NCBI GenBank assembly: GCA_017623155.1
Contig: JAGAPR010000042.1
Coordinates: 1 to 35,688, forward strand
Length of the DNA stretch: 35,688 nucleotides
Source: Prevotella sp.
GTDB taxonomy: Bacteria; Bacteroidota; Bacteroidia; Bacteroidales; Bacteroidaceae
Reading direction: 5' to 3'
Part shown: positions 16,551-25,269 of the stretch, in pieces
Layout of the letters: each line of letters begins with the position of its first letter
Numbering within the stretch: the first letter of the stretch is position 1
Notes under the pieces: generated by a model
Database searches by the model: none
What the model was told of the DNA's origin: nothing
What the model saw: only the letters and a program-made list of their open reading frames with translations
Position numbers and translations under genes: made by a program

Positions 16551-17915
16551 ATGCAGAAAAGAAATCTTATCGCCGCACTGCTGCTGATAGTGTGCAGCAC
16601 GGCATTTTCTCAGAAAAAACTGGAAGTGGAAGACAAGACACAAAGCACCGATGTCTATTCGAGCGAAGGCAACGAGGCGGCGGTGATGATACGCTGCGAC
16701 CGGTCGATACCTCTCACTTTCGCCTCTTCGATGGACAAAAGCGCCGACCCGTTCCGTACGGAATTGCAAGGCTCCGACTCAGTGTACTACATTGCTTTCC
16801 CCACCGGCAACCGCTATCGCGGCCGTGTGCTCACGATTATGTCACCGGGATACGAGCAAAAAGAGATCTCGCTCGATTTAAATCCGAAAGCATTGCTCAC
16901 CTTTGCCCTATCCGATCCCGACGCAATTGTGGGCAAGGGATGTTATGTGGAACATCGGAACAAGGCACAATTGGAAATAAAGAATTCTAACTACGAGCAG
17001 GCAAAAGACCTGTTTGAGGAGGCCGTGATGTGCTCAGACGTGGATACAGCCGAGAACAATGCCAACCGCCGGATGGTCGACTCGCTGATATATTACAGAA
17101 GCATGGGCGAAAACGCCTTTAAACTGCTCGACTATAAGACTGCCGGCGACTACTACGAAAAAGCGATGATGCTCAACCCGTATGACAACTACGCCTCAAA
17201 CAGATTTTCCGTATGTCAGAAAAACTATAAAGACGAGTGCGGAATGATATATAACAGAGCCGAGTTCTGTTTCAACGAGAAAGATTATGTGAAAGCGCGC
17301 GAACTGTATCAGCAGGTTGTCGACAAGGAATGCGACAACATGCTGATGGCATCAGACAGGATAAACATCATCGATGCCTACATGACGGCAAAGAAAAACC
17401 ATTCGCGGGTTATCACATACGAGTACAGAAAAGACACTCCCGTGGGATTATCTTACGGTAAATACAACATGCACAAGGTAGGCGGTTTCATACAGTTCGA
17501 CTTCAACAACACCGTATTCGATGCCATGAGAAGCGAGTGTAAGTATGGCGACACAAAATTCCCCGAGTTTAACACAGCATTCGGATGGACCTTGAAAATT
17601 GTCAATCCGGTATGGATCTATTTCGGACCGGGCTTCACAGGAAAGATGTACTACGGCACATACATGGAAGACAACTACCCCGGATATAAAGATGACAAGA
17701 TAGAAGACCAGACGGGAATGGATGAGAAAGAGATAAAAGAGGCCAACAAGAAATCCAATTTCGCTTTCGCCATATCTCCGGTAGTGGGTGTTTGCGCCAA
17801 ATACAGCTACTTCGCCGTGCGCCTGACATATCAGTATCGCTGGTCGATAAAATCCGAACTCGACGATTTTATGGGCAAGAGCAGAATTTCGTTCGGTGTC
17901 GGTGTGGCGTTCTGA
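16551..17915 (+). CDS. Exported TPR protein with beta-barrel-like C-terminus
   Basis: A 454-residue exported protein (signal peptide MQKRNLIAALLLIVCSTAFS, cut before QKK). Residues 25-125 form a beta-rich region that may be PEGA- or Ig-like. Residues about 139-280 contain TPR-like helices (YEQAKDLFEEAVMC, AGDYYEKAMMLNPYDNYA, DYVKARELYQQVV). Residues about 305-454 alternate polar and aromatic residues in a way typical of outer membrane strands (WTLKIVNPVWIYFGPGFTGK, YFAVRLTYQYRWSI) and end with a C-terminal phenylalanine, the usual end of outer membrane barrels. It could anchor the operon products at the outer membrane; that is inference. Last gene of the run, 35 bases after the NTF2-like gene, followed by a long hairpin. 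Confidence 0.72.
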   Translation: MQKRNLIAALLLIVCSTAFSQKKLEVEDKTQSTDVYSSEGNEAAVMIRCDRSIPLTFASSMDKSADPFRTELQGSDSVYYIAFPTGNRYRGRVLTIMSPGYEQKEISLDLNPKALLTFALSDPDAIVGKGCYVEHRNKAQLEIKNSNYEQAKDLFEEAVMCSDVDTAENNANRRMVDSLIYYRSMGENAFKLLDYKTAGDYYEKAMMLNPYDNYASNRFSVCQKNYKDECGMIYNRAEFCFNEKDYVKARELYQQVVDKECDNMLMASDRINIIDAYMTAKKNHSRVITYEYRKDTPVGLSYGKYNMHKVGGFIQFDFNNTVFDAMRSECKYGDTKFPEFNTAFGWTLKIVNPVWIYFGPGFTGKMYYGTYMEDNYPGYKDDKIEDQTGMDEKEIKEANKKSNFAFAISPVVGVCAKYSYFAVRLTYQYRWSIKSELDDFMGKSRISFGVGVAF

Positions 17916-17922
17916 CACTTTC

Positions 17923-18022
17923 AAAAGTAAAAAGGTAAAAAAGTAAAAAGGTAAAAAAACAGTGCAGCGTGTTTCTAAGCACAGTCTTTTTTACCTTTTT
18001 ACTTTTCTACCTTTTTACCTTT
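17923..18022. terminator. Long AT-rich inverted repeat, probable terminator of the CHASE2/caspase operon
   Basis: Arms 17923-17958 and 17987-18022 pair at 34 of 36 positions around a 28-base loop. The arms are themselves tandem copies of AAAAGTAAAAAGGTAAAA-type sequence. The stem is almost all A-T with GG/CC pairs, unlike the GC-rich terminators elsewhere in the window. It starts 7 bases after the operon's last stop codon. Confidence 0.7.
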
Positions 18023-18094
18023 AACCGACTCTACAAATTGCATGTCTTGCGCAATAAAACAACGTGAAAATATCACCGAATGATAATTTTTCCG

Positions 18095-18102
18095 TATTTT
18101 TG
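18095..18102 (+). promoter_or_regulatory. Putative promoter -7 element of the GSCFA gene (TATTTTTG)
   Basis: TATTTTTG lies 63 bases upstream of the ATG at 18166; it is the best TAnnTTTG match between the long inverted repeat and the gene. Confidence 0.5.
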
Positions 18103-18165
18103 CGTGTCGTAACGTGACGTTGTAGCAATACAGGCGCATGGTTACCGTATCATAAAGACAAGAAT

Positions 18166-18972
18166 ATGGAGTTGATGACAATAGTGGACGTACCGTCACC
18201 CGGGTTTGAGATAGAGCCGCAAGAAGAGATGCTTTTCATCGGGTCGTGCTTTGCCGACAACATCGGCCGCCGGTTTGTGGAAGAAAAATTCCGCGCGGTG
18301 GTAAATCCATACGGCGTGATGTACAATCCGGCAAGCATACTGCACACCGTGGAACGATGCGGCGAGAAGCCGAGAACGGCATTTTTCACTCTCGGAACAA
18401 ATCATGTATACCGGCTGAAATCCACGGGGGAGATTGTGGACAACTGCCGCAAGCGCCCGCAAAATCTGTTCAGCGAGGAAGAACTCACTGTGGATGAGTG
18501 CACCGATTATCTGTGCAAGGCTGTGGATATCCTCGCCCGCCGCAATCCGGATATACGGGTGGTGCTAACGGTAAGCCCCATCCGATATGCCAAATACGGC
18601 TATCACGGCAGCCGACTCTCCAAAGCCGTACTGCTGCTCGCGGCTGAGCGCATGGTGAAGCGATATGCCTACTGTACGTATTTCCCGGCCTACGAGATTA
18701 TGAACGACGAGTTGCGCGACTACCGTTTCTACTCGCCCGACATGCTGCACCCCTCGCCTCAGGCGGTGGAATACATCTGGCAGCGGCTTCACGACGTATA
18801 TCTGAGTGACAACGCACGGCGGTTTGTCAGAGAATGGAAACCCATAAAAGACGCCCTCGGGCATCGGCCTTTCAACCCCGACTCGTCCGAATATCGTGCG
18901 TTCATGGATAAAACTATGTTAAAAATAGCCGAGTTGTCCGAAAAATATCCGAACTTTGCGGTTGATATGTGA
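18166..18972 (+). CDS. GSCFA domain protein (SGNH hydrolase-like)
   Basis: A 268-residue cytoplasmic-looking protein (no signal peptide). The eponymous motif is present as IGSCFADNIG (residues 25-34), and the segment DMLHPS (192-197) sits where SGNH-fold hydrolases carry their catalytic Asp-x-x-His. Length and motif placement match the GSCFA family, whose enzymatic role is not established. It is 40 bases upstream of murF-alr on the same strand and probably shares its transcript, which points weakly towards a cell-envelope role. Confidence 0.85.
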   Translation: MELMTIVDVPSPGFEIEPQEEMLFIGSCFADNIGRRFVEEKFRAVVNPYGVMYNPASILHTVERCGEKPRTAFFTLGTNHVYRLKSTGEIVDNCRKRPQNLFSEEELTVDECTDYLCKAVDILARRNPDIRVVLTVSPIRYAKYGYHGSRLSKAVLLLAAERMVKRYAYCTYFPAYEIMNDELRDYRFYSPDMLHPSPQAVEYIWQRLHDVYLSDNARRFVREWKPIKDALGHRPFNPDSSEYRAFMDKTMLKIAELSEKYPNFAVDM

Positions 18973-19012
18973 AGTAATCGCATGTAGATAAACATGACAA
19001 AAAGCAAATAAG

Positions 19013-21502
19013 ATGAAATACAGCATAGAGCAAGTTATCACGCTCATCGGAGCGTGGCGCATAGGAAACAGTGAGGCAAGCATCAGATGGATACTGACAG
19101 ACAGCCGTTCGCTGTGTTTTCCGGAAGAGACTCTGTTTTTTGCTTTGCGCTCCGAACGCAATGACGGACATAACTATATAGCCGAACTTTATCGCCGCGG
19201 GGTGCGCAACTTCGTGGTGAAGCATGTGCCGGAAAATGCCGGCAGCGAATATGCAGACGCCAATTTTCTGAAAGTAGTGAGCCCGCTCGCGGCGTTGCAA
19301 CGCCTCGCCGAGCGGCACAGAGACGAATTCGACATCCCGATAGTGGGCATAACAGGCTCTAACGGCAAGACGATGGTCAAGGAATGGCTGAGCCAGCTGC
19401 TCTCGCCGCAGATGATTGTCACCCGCTCTCCGAAATCTTATAATTCACAGATAGGCGTGCCGCTATCGGTATGGTTGCTGAACGAGAACACCGAAGTGGG
19501 TCTCTTCGAGGCGGGAATAAGCGAACCGGGCGAGATGAACGCCCTGCGCGACATCATACAACCCACCATCGGAGTAATAACCTCGCTCGGTGCGGCACAT
19601 CAGGAAAACTTCCGCTCGATGGACGAGAAGTGCGCCGAGAAAATCAGTTTGTTTCACGATGCCAAGGTTATTGTGTACGATTCTGACGATGCCGTGATAA
19701 GCCGCAACATCCGCCGGGCTGACTTAAAGGGCGAACGCATCGGGTGGAGCACGTCTGACGGCAGTGCCCCGATGTATTTCAAGGACATCATTGTGACACG
19801 CGACGATGCCGATGCCGCCCCATCGGTGTGCGTGCACTATATGTATAAAGGTGTGGCCGGCGAATATCACCTGCCGTTTATCGACGAGGCATCGGTGAAA
19901 TGCTCTTTCGCCTGTGCCTGTGTGGCACTGTATCTCGGCGTAGAGCCCGACGCGCTCGACAGCCGCATGAGCCGCCTCGAGCCTGTGGCCATGCGCTTGG
20001 AAGTGAAAGAGGGCAGCCGCGGATGCACGCTGATAAACGACTCTTACAACTCTGACGTGAACTCGCTCGACATAGCTCTCGACTTCATGAACCGCCGCCC
20101 TGACCATGACGGGCGTAAACGCACACTGATATTGAGCGACATCCATCAAAGCGGCGAACGCCCGGAAGTGCTGTATAAAGAAGTATCGGAACTGGCAGAA
20201 AAGCGCGGCGTGTGCAAGTTTATAGGCATCGGACAGGACATTTCTTCGTGCGCGGCATATATAAAAATGCCCGAAAAGCACTTCTTCGCCAACACGGCGC
20301 AATTCATCGGGAGCGATGTTTTCCGCTCGTTGCACGATGAGGTAATACTGATAAAAGGCTCGCGGATGTTCGAGTTCGACCGTATCACCGAGTTGCTTGA
20401 GCTGAAAGTGCACGAGACCATACTCGAAGTAAATCTCAATGCAGTGGTTGACAATCTGAATTTCTACCGCTCTTTCATGCACCCCGACACGAAACTGGTG
20501 TGCATGGTCAAGGCCGACGCTTACGGAACGGGAGCCGTTGAGGTGGCAAAGACCTTGCAGGACCATCGTGTAGACTATCTTGCCGTGGCCGTGGCCGACG
20601 AGGGCGTGACGCTGAGAAAGAACGGGATAACGAGCAACATAATGATCATGAACCCCGAAATGACGGCGTTCAAGACCATGTTTGACTACGACCTCGAACC
20701 GGAAGTGTACAGTTTCAGACTGATGGACGCACTCATCAAGGCAGCCGAACGCGAGGGTATAACAAGCTATCCTGTACACATAAAACTCGACACCGGCATG
20801 CACCGTCTCGGATTTGACCCCGAAAAAGACATAGACGAAGTGATTGACAGGCTCAAAAAGCAAACAGCCATCATACCGCGCTCGGTATTCTCGCACTTCG
20901 TGGGAGCCGACAGCGACGGCTTCGACGACTTCTCCAAGCGTCAGTTCACACTGTTCACGCAGGCCGCCGACCGCCTGCAAGCCGCTTTCGACCATAAGAT
21001 TTTGCGGCACATTGACAACTCGGCGGGCATCGAGCACTTCCCCGAAAGACAGCTCGACATGTGCCGTCTCGGCCTCGGACTGTACGGAATAGACAGTCGC
21101 GACAACAGGATTTTAAACACCGTAAGCACACTTAAAACCACGATATTGCAGCTTCGGCACGTGCCGAAGAACGAGACGGTGGGTTACAGCCGTAAAGGCG
21201 TGCTCGAACGAGACAGCGTCATCGCCGCCATACCTATCGGATATGCCGACGGACTCAACCGACGGCTCGGCAACGGCAGATGTTATTGTCTGGTGAACGG
21301 CAGCAAGGCACCGTATGTGGGCAACATCTGCATGGACGTGGCGATGATAGACGTGACGGGAATAGAATGCAACGAGGGCGACACGGTAGAGATTTTCGGC
21401 GACAATCTGCCCGTGACCGTACTGTCCGACGCGCTCGGTACAATACCGTATGAAGTGCTGACAAGCGTGAGCAACCGCGTTAAGAGAGTATATTTCTACT
21501 GA
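19013..21502 (+). CDS. Bifunctional MurF ligase / alanine racemase
   Basis: An 829-residue fusion of two peptidoglycan precursor enzymes. Residues 1-450 are MurF, which adds D-Ala-D-Ala to UDP-MurNAc-tripeptide using ATP: P-loop GITGSNGKT (112-120), a LFEAGISEPGEM acidic segment, and a NDSYNSDVNS region typical of Mur ligases. Residues about 460-829 are a PLP-dependent alanine racemase, which makes the D-alanine: MVKADAYGTG with the PLP lysine at K500, KLDTGMHRLGF, and IPIGYADGLNRRLGNG. The linker between them is short (LELKVHETILEVNLNAV). This fusion is known in Bacteroidetes, so it is a lineage trait. It keeps supply and use of D-alanine in one polypeptide. Transcription is likely from the GSCFA promoter. 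Confidence 0.95.
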   Translation: MKYSIEQVITLIGAWRIGNSEASIRWILTDSRSLCFPEETLFFALRSERNDGHNYIAELYRRGVRNFVVKHVPENAGSEYADANFLKVVSPLAALQRLAERHRDEFDIPIVGITGSNGKTMVKEWLSQLLSPQMIVTRSPKSYNSQIGVPLSVWLLNENTEVGLFEAGISEPGEMNALRDIIQPTIGVITSLGAAHQENFRSMDEKCAEKISLFHDAKVIVYDSDDAVISRNIRRADLKGERIGWSTSDGSAPMYFKDIIVTRDDADAAPSVCVHYMYKGVAGEYHLPFIDEASVKCSFACACVALYLGVEPDALDSRMSRLEPVAMRLEVKEGSRGCTLINDSYNSDVNSLDIALDFMNRRPDHDGRKRTLILSDIHQSGERPEVLYKEVSELAEKRGVCKFIGIGQDISSCAAYIKMPEKHFFANTAQFIGSDVFRSLHDEVILIKGSRMFEFDRITELLELKVHETILEVNLNAVVDNLNFYRSFMHPDTKLVCMVKADAYGTGAVEVAKTLQDHRVDYLAVAVADEGVTLRKNGITSNIMIMNPEMTAFKTMFDYDLEPEVYSFRLMDALIKAAEREGITSYPVHIKLDTGMHRLGFDPEKDIDEVIDRLKKQTAIIPRSVFSHFVGADSDGFDDFSKRQFTLFTQAADRLQAAFDHKILRHIDNSAGIEHFPERQLDMCRLGLGLYGIDSRDNRILNTVSTLKTTILQLRHVPKNETVGYSRKGVLERDSVIAAIPIGYADGLNRRLGNGRCYCLVNGSKAPYVGNICMDVAMIDVTGIECNEGDTVEIFGDNLPVTVLSDALGTIPYEVLTSVSNRVKRVYFY

Positions 21503-21592
21503 TATACCTTTCCGATATGCCTGTCGCGACAATAGAACACGTATTAATGTAAAAATTAAAACATATATTATACATATATCAAAAAAATTACA

Positions 21593-21600
21593 TATCTTTG
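21593..21600 (+). promoter_or_regulatory. Putative promoter -7 element of the MFS transporter gene (TATCTTTG)
   Basis: TATCTTTG lies 38 bases upstream of the ATG at 21639 in a very AT-rich stretch. No terminator is obvious between the murF-alr stop and this site. Confidence 0.7.
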
Positions 21601-21638
21601 CAAGAGTATTAAATTAAAAACCTAAAATAAACAAAAAA

Positions 21639-23093
21639 ATGAGTCCTGTACAAACTACTAAAATGACAAACTGGCGTTGGTGGATTTGCGGATTGCTGTT
21701 CGTTGCGACAACAGTCAACTACCTCGACCGTCAGGTGCTGTCGCTGACAGCAAAAGAATTTATCTATCCCGATTTCCATTGGACAGATGAAGACTATGGT
21801 AACATCACAGCTTACTTCTCCATCTTCTATGCTATCTGCATGCTCTTCGCAGGCAAATTCGTAGATTGGATGGGAACAAAGAAAGGATATCTTTGGGCTA
21901 TCGGCGTGTGGAGTTTCGGAGCCTGTCTCCATGCCGGTACGGCAATAGCCACTCAATACATTCACGGACTTGAGAATCTCGACGCCATGCGTGCCCTTGA
22001 AGACGGTAGCTCGGCTGCCCTTGCTGTCGCTTCCACCGGCGTATGGCTCTTCCTCGTATGCCGCGCGATACTCGGTCTCGGTGAGGCCGGCAACTTCCCG
22101 GCAGCCATCAAGGTAACGGCTGAGTATTTCCCGAAGAAAGACCGCGCATACGCAACGTCTATCTTCAATGCCGGTGCATCTGTCGGTGCTTTGGCTGCTC
22201 CGCTGATGATTCCGCCATTGGCAAAATTTTTCGGATGGGAGATGGCTTTCATCATCATCGGTCTTCTCGGCTTTATATGGATGGGCTTCTTCGTTAAGTG
22301 GTACGACAAACCCGAAAAATCATCGAAAGTAAACGAGGCCGAATTGGTATATATACATCAAGACGATGATGCCGAGAACGTGAAAAAAGAGGCAGACACG
22401 AAAGAAGAGAAGCAGATACCATTCCTCCAGTGCTTTAAATATAAACAGACATGGTCGTTCATCGTGGGCAAGTTCTTTACCGACGGTGTATGGTGGTTCT
22501 TCCTTTTCTGGGCTCCGGGATATTTCCAAGACGTTTATGGCTACAAGGCATCGTCCGGTACGGGTATGCTGCTCATCATGACATTGTATGCCATCGTGAC
22601 ATTCCTCTCGATTTATATTTGCAAACTGCCGACATACTTCGTCGACAAGAAAGGCATGAACCCGTATGCAGGCCGCATGTTGGCCATGATGCTCATCGCG
22701 TTTATTCCGTTGGTATGTGTCGCAGCACAGCCGATGGGTGAGTATTCGGCATGGTGGCCCGCAATAATCATCGGTCTTGTGGGTGCAGGACATCAGGCAT
22801 GGTCGGCCAACATATTCTCTACCGTGGGCGATATGTTCCCGAAGAGTGCCATCGCGACAGTCACCGGTATCGGCGGTATGGCCGGCGGTGTAGGCTCGTT
22901 CCTCATCAATAAAGGTTCCGGACAGCTCTTCACATTTGCCGAGGAGCAGGGCGAGGCATTCACATTCCTCGGTTTTGAGGGCAAGCCCGCAGGCTATATG
23001 ATTGTTTTCTGCATCTGTGCCGTAGCTTATTTGTTGGCTTGGTGCATCATGAAAGCACTCGTACCGAAGTACAAGCCTATCATCGTAGACTGA
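21639..23093 (+). CDS. MFS transporter of the anion:cation symporter (hexuronate) type
   Basis: A 484-residue twelve-helix inner membrane transporter. The helix 1 motif NYLDRQVLS (residues 27-35) and the following DFHWTDEDYGNI are typical of the ACS family that includes the hexuronate transporter ExuT. The central loop (about 225-265) is long and charged (EAELVYIHQDDDAENVKKE). A galacturonate or glucuronate substrate is likely by family but unproved: no uxaC, uxuA or related gene is in the window. Its codon use is unlike the neighbours: many C/T-ending pyrimidine codons (GGT, CTC, ATC) and few of the GGC/CTG-rich runs around it, which suggests high expression. Single gene with its own promoter and terminator. 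Confidence 0.82.
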   Translation: MSPVQTTKMTNWRWWICGLLFVATTVNYLDRQVLSLTAKEFIYPDFHWTDEDYGNITAYFSIFYAICMLFAGKFVDWMGTKKGYLWAIGVWSFGACLHAGTAIATQYIHGLENLDAMRALEDGSSAALAVASTGVWLFLVCRAILGLGEAGNFPAAIKVTAEYFPKKDRAYATSIFNAGASVGALAAPLMIPPLAKFFGWEMAFIIIGLLGFIWMGFFVKWYDKPEKSSKVNEAELVYIHQDDDAENVKKEADTKEEKQIPFLQCFKYKQTWSFIVGKFFTDGVWWFFLFWAPGYFQDVYGYKASSGTGMLLIMTLYAIVTFLSIYICKLPTYFVDKKGMNPYAGRMLAMMLIAFIPLVCVAAQPMGEYSAWWPAIIIGLVGAGHQAWSANIFSTVGDMFPKSAIATVTGIGGMAGGVGSFLINKGSGQLFTFAEEQGEAFTFLGFEGKPAGYMIVFCICAVAYLLAWCIMKALVPKYKPIIVD

Positions 23094-23111
23094 TATTCAT
23101 GACGATATAAA

Positions 23112-23146
23112 CAATAAAAGGTGGGGAAAATCCTCACCTTTTATTG
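23112..23146. terminator. Bidirectional intrinsic terminator after the MFS transporter
   Basis: A 15-bp stem (23112-23126 with 23132-23146) with one G-U wobble and a 5-base loop. The arms carry AATAAAA and TTTTATT, so it can stop both the transporter (+) and the nitroreductase (-) transcripts. Confidence 0.88.
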
Positions 23147-23174
23147 TTTGTATCAATATGTTCATAATTGCTTT

Positions 23175-23912
23175 TCATAGAAATCCCTGCCTTTTGAGAG
23201 CCTCAATCATTCCCTCCGACATTGCTTCGTTGTCTTTCTTGGTATAGCGTATGTCGGTGAATATCTGTGCGAGCGTCTCTTTGTTGTTTATCTCGCAGAA
23301 GTGGCGGTTCTCTTCCAAAGCCTCTTTCGCGGCATAATACCGGTCTATGTCCTGCGGAGTGTAGTCGTTATAAGCCTCTTGATGCACAAACGACTCGACA
23401 GGAAGACGATCGGTCAACGGCGGATTTTCGTCCGGCCATCCGAGTGTTATTGTGGCGATGGGCATCACGAGTTTTGGCAATCGTAGAGCGTCGATAATCA
23501 TCTGCGGCATATATACGGTGGTTCCGAGATAGCAAAGACCGAGCCCGGCGTCTTCGGCGAGGTTGCAAAATGTCTGTGTGTAGAGCAATGCGTCTATCGA
23601 AGCATTTATAAACGACAGGAAATTGTCGTATCCCGGCTCCGCCTTACGGTTGCGACACCATGTGCTCGTGCGGTTGTAGTCGGCGCATATCGTGAGCACC
23701 ACGGGAGCATCCGTCACCATCGGCTGGTTAAAATGCGCCGGCGCGAGCCGTTCCTTGCCCTCTTTCGAGCGCGTCACCACAACGCTGTAAAGTTGCAGGT
23801 TGCCCATTGTCTGCGTACGGCCGGCTTCGGTCAGCAACCTGTTAAGCAGTTCTTCACTCACATCTTTGCTCGAGTATTTGCGTATACTCCGCCTTGTGTT
23901 TATCGTATCCAT
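23175..23912 (-). CDS. Nitroreductase family protein (FMN-dependent)
   Basis: A 245-residue cytoplasmic flavoenzyme of the nitroreductase superfamily. The N-terminal MDTINTRRSIRKYS carries the Arg-rich FMN phosphate-binding motif; TMGNLQLYSVVVTRS is the second flavin-contact segment, and EDAGLGLCYLGTT the usual glycine-rich segment. The long C-terminal part (HQEAYNDYTPQDIDRYYAAKE ...) resembles NfsA-like members that take NADPH. The physiological substrate cannot be read from sequence. It stands alone: its own promoter element is upstream at 23960-23967 and a terminator separates it from the efflux operon. Confidence 0.88.
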   Translation of the reverse strand: MDTINTRRSIRKYSSKDVSEELLNRLLTEAGRTQTMGNLQLYSVVVTRSKEGKERLAPAHFNQPMVTDAPVVLTICADYNRTSTWCRNRKAEPGYDNFLSFINASIDALLYTQTFCNLAEDAGLGLCYLGTTVYMPQMIIDALRLPKLVMPIATITLGWPDENPPLTDRLPVESFVHQEAYNDYTPQDIDRYYAAKEALEENRHFCEINNKETLAQIFTDIRYTKKDNEAMSEGMIEALKRQGFL

Positions 23913-23959
23913 ATCATGATTGTTTTTTATTTGTTACTTTATGATTGTCATTCAGAGTG

Positions 23960-23967
23960 CAAATATA
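23960..23967 (-). promoter_or_regulatory. Putative nitroreductase promoter -7 element (TATATTTG)
   Basis: TATATTTG on the minus strand, 47 bases upstream of the ATG at 23912, immediately downstream (in transcription sense) of the efflux operon terminator. Confidence 0.6.
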
Positions 23968-23971
23968 CGCA

Positions 23972-24006
23972 AAAATCACCTAAACGGTATTCGTTTAAGT
24001 GATTTT
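23972..24006 (-). terminator. Intrinsic terminator of the RND efflux operon
   Basis: A 15-bp stem with one mismatch (23972-23986 with 23992-24006), 5-base loop, AAAATCAC/GTGATTTT at the base. On the minus strand it ends in a T-rich run. It lies 62 bases after the stop of the outer membrane channel gene. Confidence 0.75.
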
Positions 24007-24068
24007 ATGGTTTTGTTTCCGTGGTCGATATCAAGCCATAAAGGTCTTCACGATGCCCGATACGCCCG

Positions 24069-25253
24069 TTACAATTCCACGGCATGCAGTTCGGCGTACG
24101 ACTTCTGATAGTCGCGCTCGGCTTCCAGTGCCCTGTCTGTGGCGTCATAGCAGAGGCCGATGCCCGCAAGATACTCCTGTATCGATATCTGTCCGGCGTC
24201 AAGGGCCTTTTTCAGCAACGCACTGTTGTCTGCCTTTTTTACAGCCGAGCGATATTCTTCCGCAGTTTTTTTGAGTCCCGCCGTGCGCAGAAAAAGTGCC
24301 TCGAGATTGTCGTATAACTGTTGTTTCGCGTCTGTCGCCTTTGCTTCCGAGGCCCGAACGGCCGCTTTTGCCTGCCGCACTTTGTTCTTGTTCGACCATA
24401 ACGGCACCGAGATGCCCACGGTGACACCTTGATAGTGCTCGCCTTTGACAAACTCTCCCTGATATCCCAACGAGAAAGACGGCAGCCGCATGGCTTTGTT
24501 CAGTGCCAATTCTTTTTTGCCAACCTCTATCTCCTGCCTCACATAAGCCAGTGCGGGACTCTTCGTCTCTGCCGAAGCGTACCATTGGTTAAAGTCTTTC
24601 GGAATATCGACAAGTTCAAACTCACATTCGGAAAGCGTTATACTCTTTCCGCCGTTGAGTCTTGTCAGTTGCTTCACGGCCACCTCCCGCCCGGCATTTA
24701 TCCGTGTAAGTTCGGCGTTGGCAGCCGCCAAATCGAGCAAAGCACTGTTGTAGTCAAGCATGTTTCCGTTTCCGTTGTCGAGACTTTTCTTCCGTGCCGC
24801 AGCTATCTCGCCCGCCCGTTCCGCTCTTACGGCAAGTTCCCTGACCATCGCATTATAGTAAATAATGTCCAAGCAGCACAGTTTGGCTTCGAGAAGAATA
24901 TTCATCCGCTCCGTTTTATATTGCCATTCGGCGAGCAGGTCTTTCCTGTCTGCCACTTTGCTCTTTAAGCCCGATATAGTGGCAATGTCGAAAGTTTGCG
25001 ATATGCTGACATCCTTTCTTGTACCGATAGCCCCCGGACCTCCCCAAAGATATCCGAAACCGATCTCCGGGTCGGGCAGTGTCATGTCGGTATGATTGCC
25101 CGCTTTCTGTGCTTTCATGCTCTCTTCACCGGCTTTCAGCGTGGCGTTGTTTTGCTCTATGGCGGCCAATATGTCGGCGATTGCGCTCTGTGCGTGTATT
25201 GTCGTGACGGTCGTCACCGCCATTATCATAATAAAGAGTCTCTTCATATCCAT
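24069..25253 (-). CDS. TolC-family outer membrane efflux channel (CzcC/CusC type)
   Basis: The outer membrane component of the tripartite pump: a TolC-family protein of about 395 residues. The signal peptide is MKRLFIMIMAVTTVTTIHAQ. The mature protein has the two long helical hairpin repeats of the family, with PDPEIGFGYLWGGPGAIG before the first and LPSFSLGYQGEF before the second. Three starts are possible: ATG 25286 (overlaps the pump gene by 17 bases), 25253 and 25247. I prefer 25253 because the extra residues of the longest form (MTITCRQQKDD) are charged and would precede the signal peptide. Last gene of the operon, followed by a terminator. Confidence 0.87.
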   Translation of the reverse strand: MDMKRLFIMIMAVTTVTTIHAQSAIADILAAIEQNNATLKAGEESMKAQKAGNHTDMTLPDPEIGFGYLWGGPGAIGTRKDVSISQTFDIATISGLKSKVADRKDLLAEWQYKTERMNILLEAKLCCLDIIYYNAMVRELAVRAERAGEIAAARKKSLDNGNGNMLDYNSALLDLAAANAELTRINAGREVAVKQLTRLNGGKSITLSECEFELVDIPKDFNQWYASAETKSPALAYVRQEIEVGKKELALNKAMRLPSFSLGYQGEFVKGEHYQGVTVGISVPLWSNKNKVRQAKAAVRASEAKATDAKQQLYDNLEALFLRTAGLKKTAEEYRSAVKKADNSALLKKALDAGQISIQEYLAGIGLCYDATDRALEAERDYQKSYAELHAVEL

Positions 25254-25269
25254 ATCGTCTTTCTGTTGT

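Noticed and set aside
19724-21037. 437-codon open frame on the minus strand opposite murF-alr
   Set aside because: It is a shadow of the real gene's codon bias. The plus-strand frame has all MurF and racemase motifs, while the antisense translation is His/Val-rich with no domain or signal.
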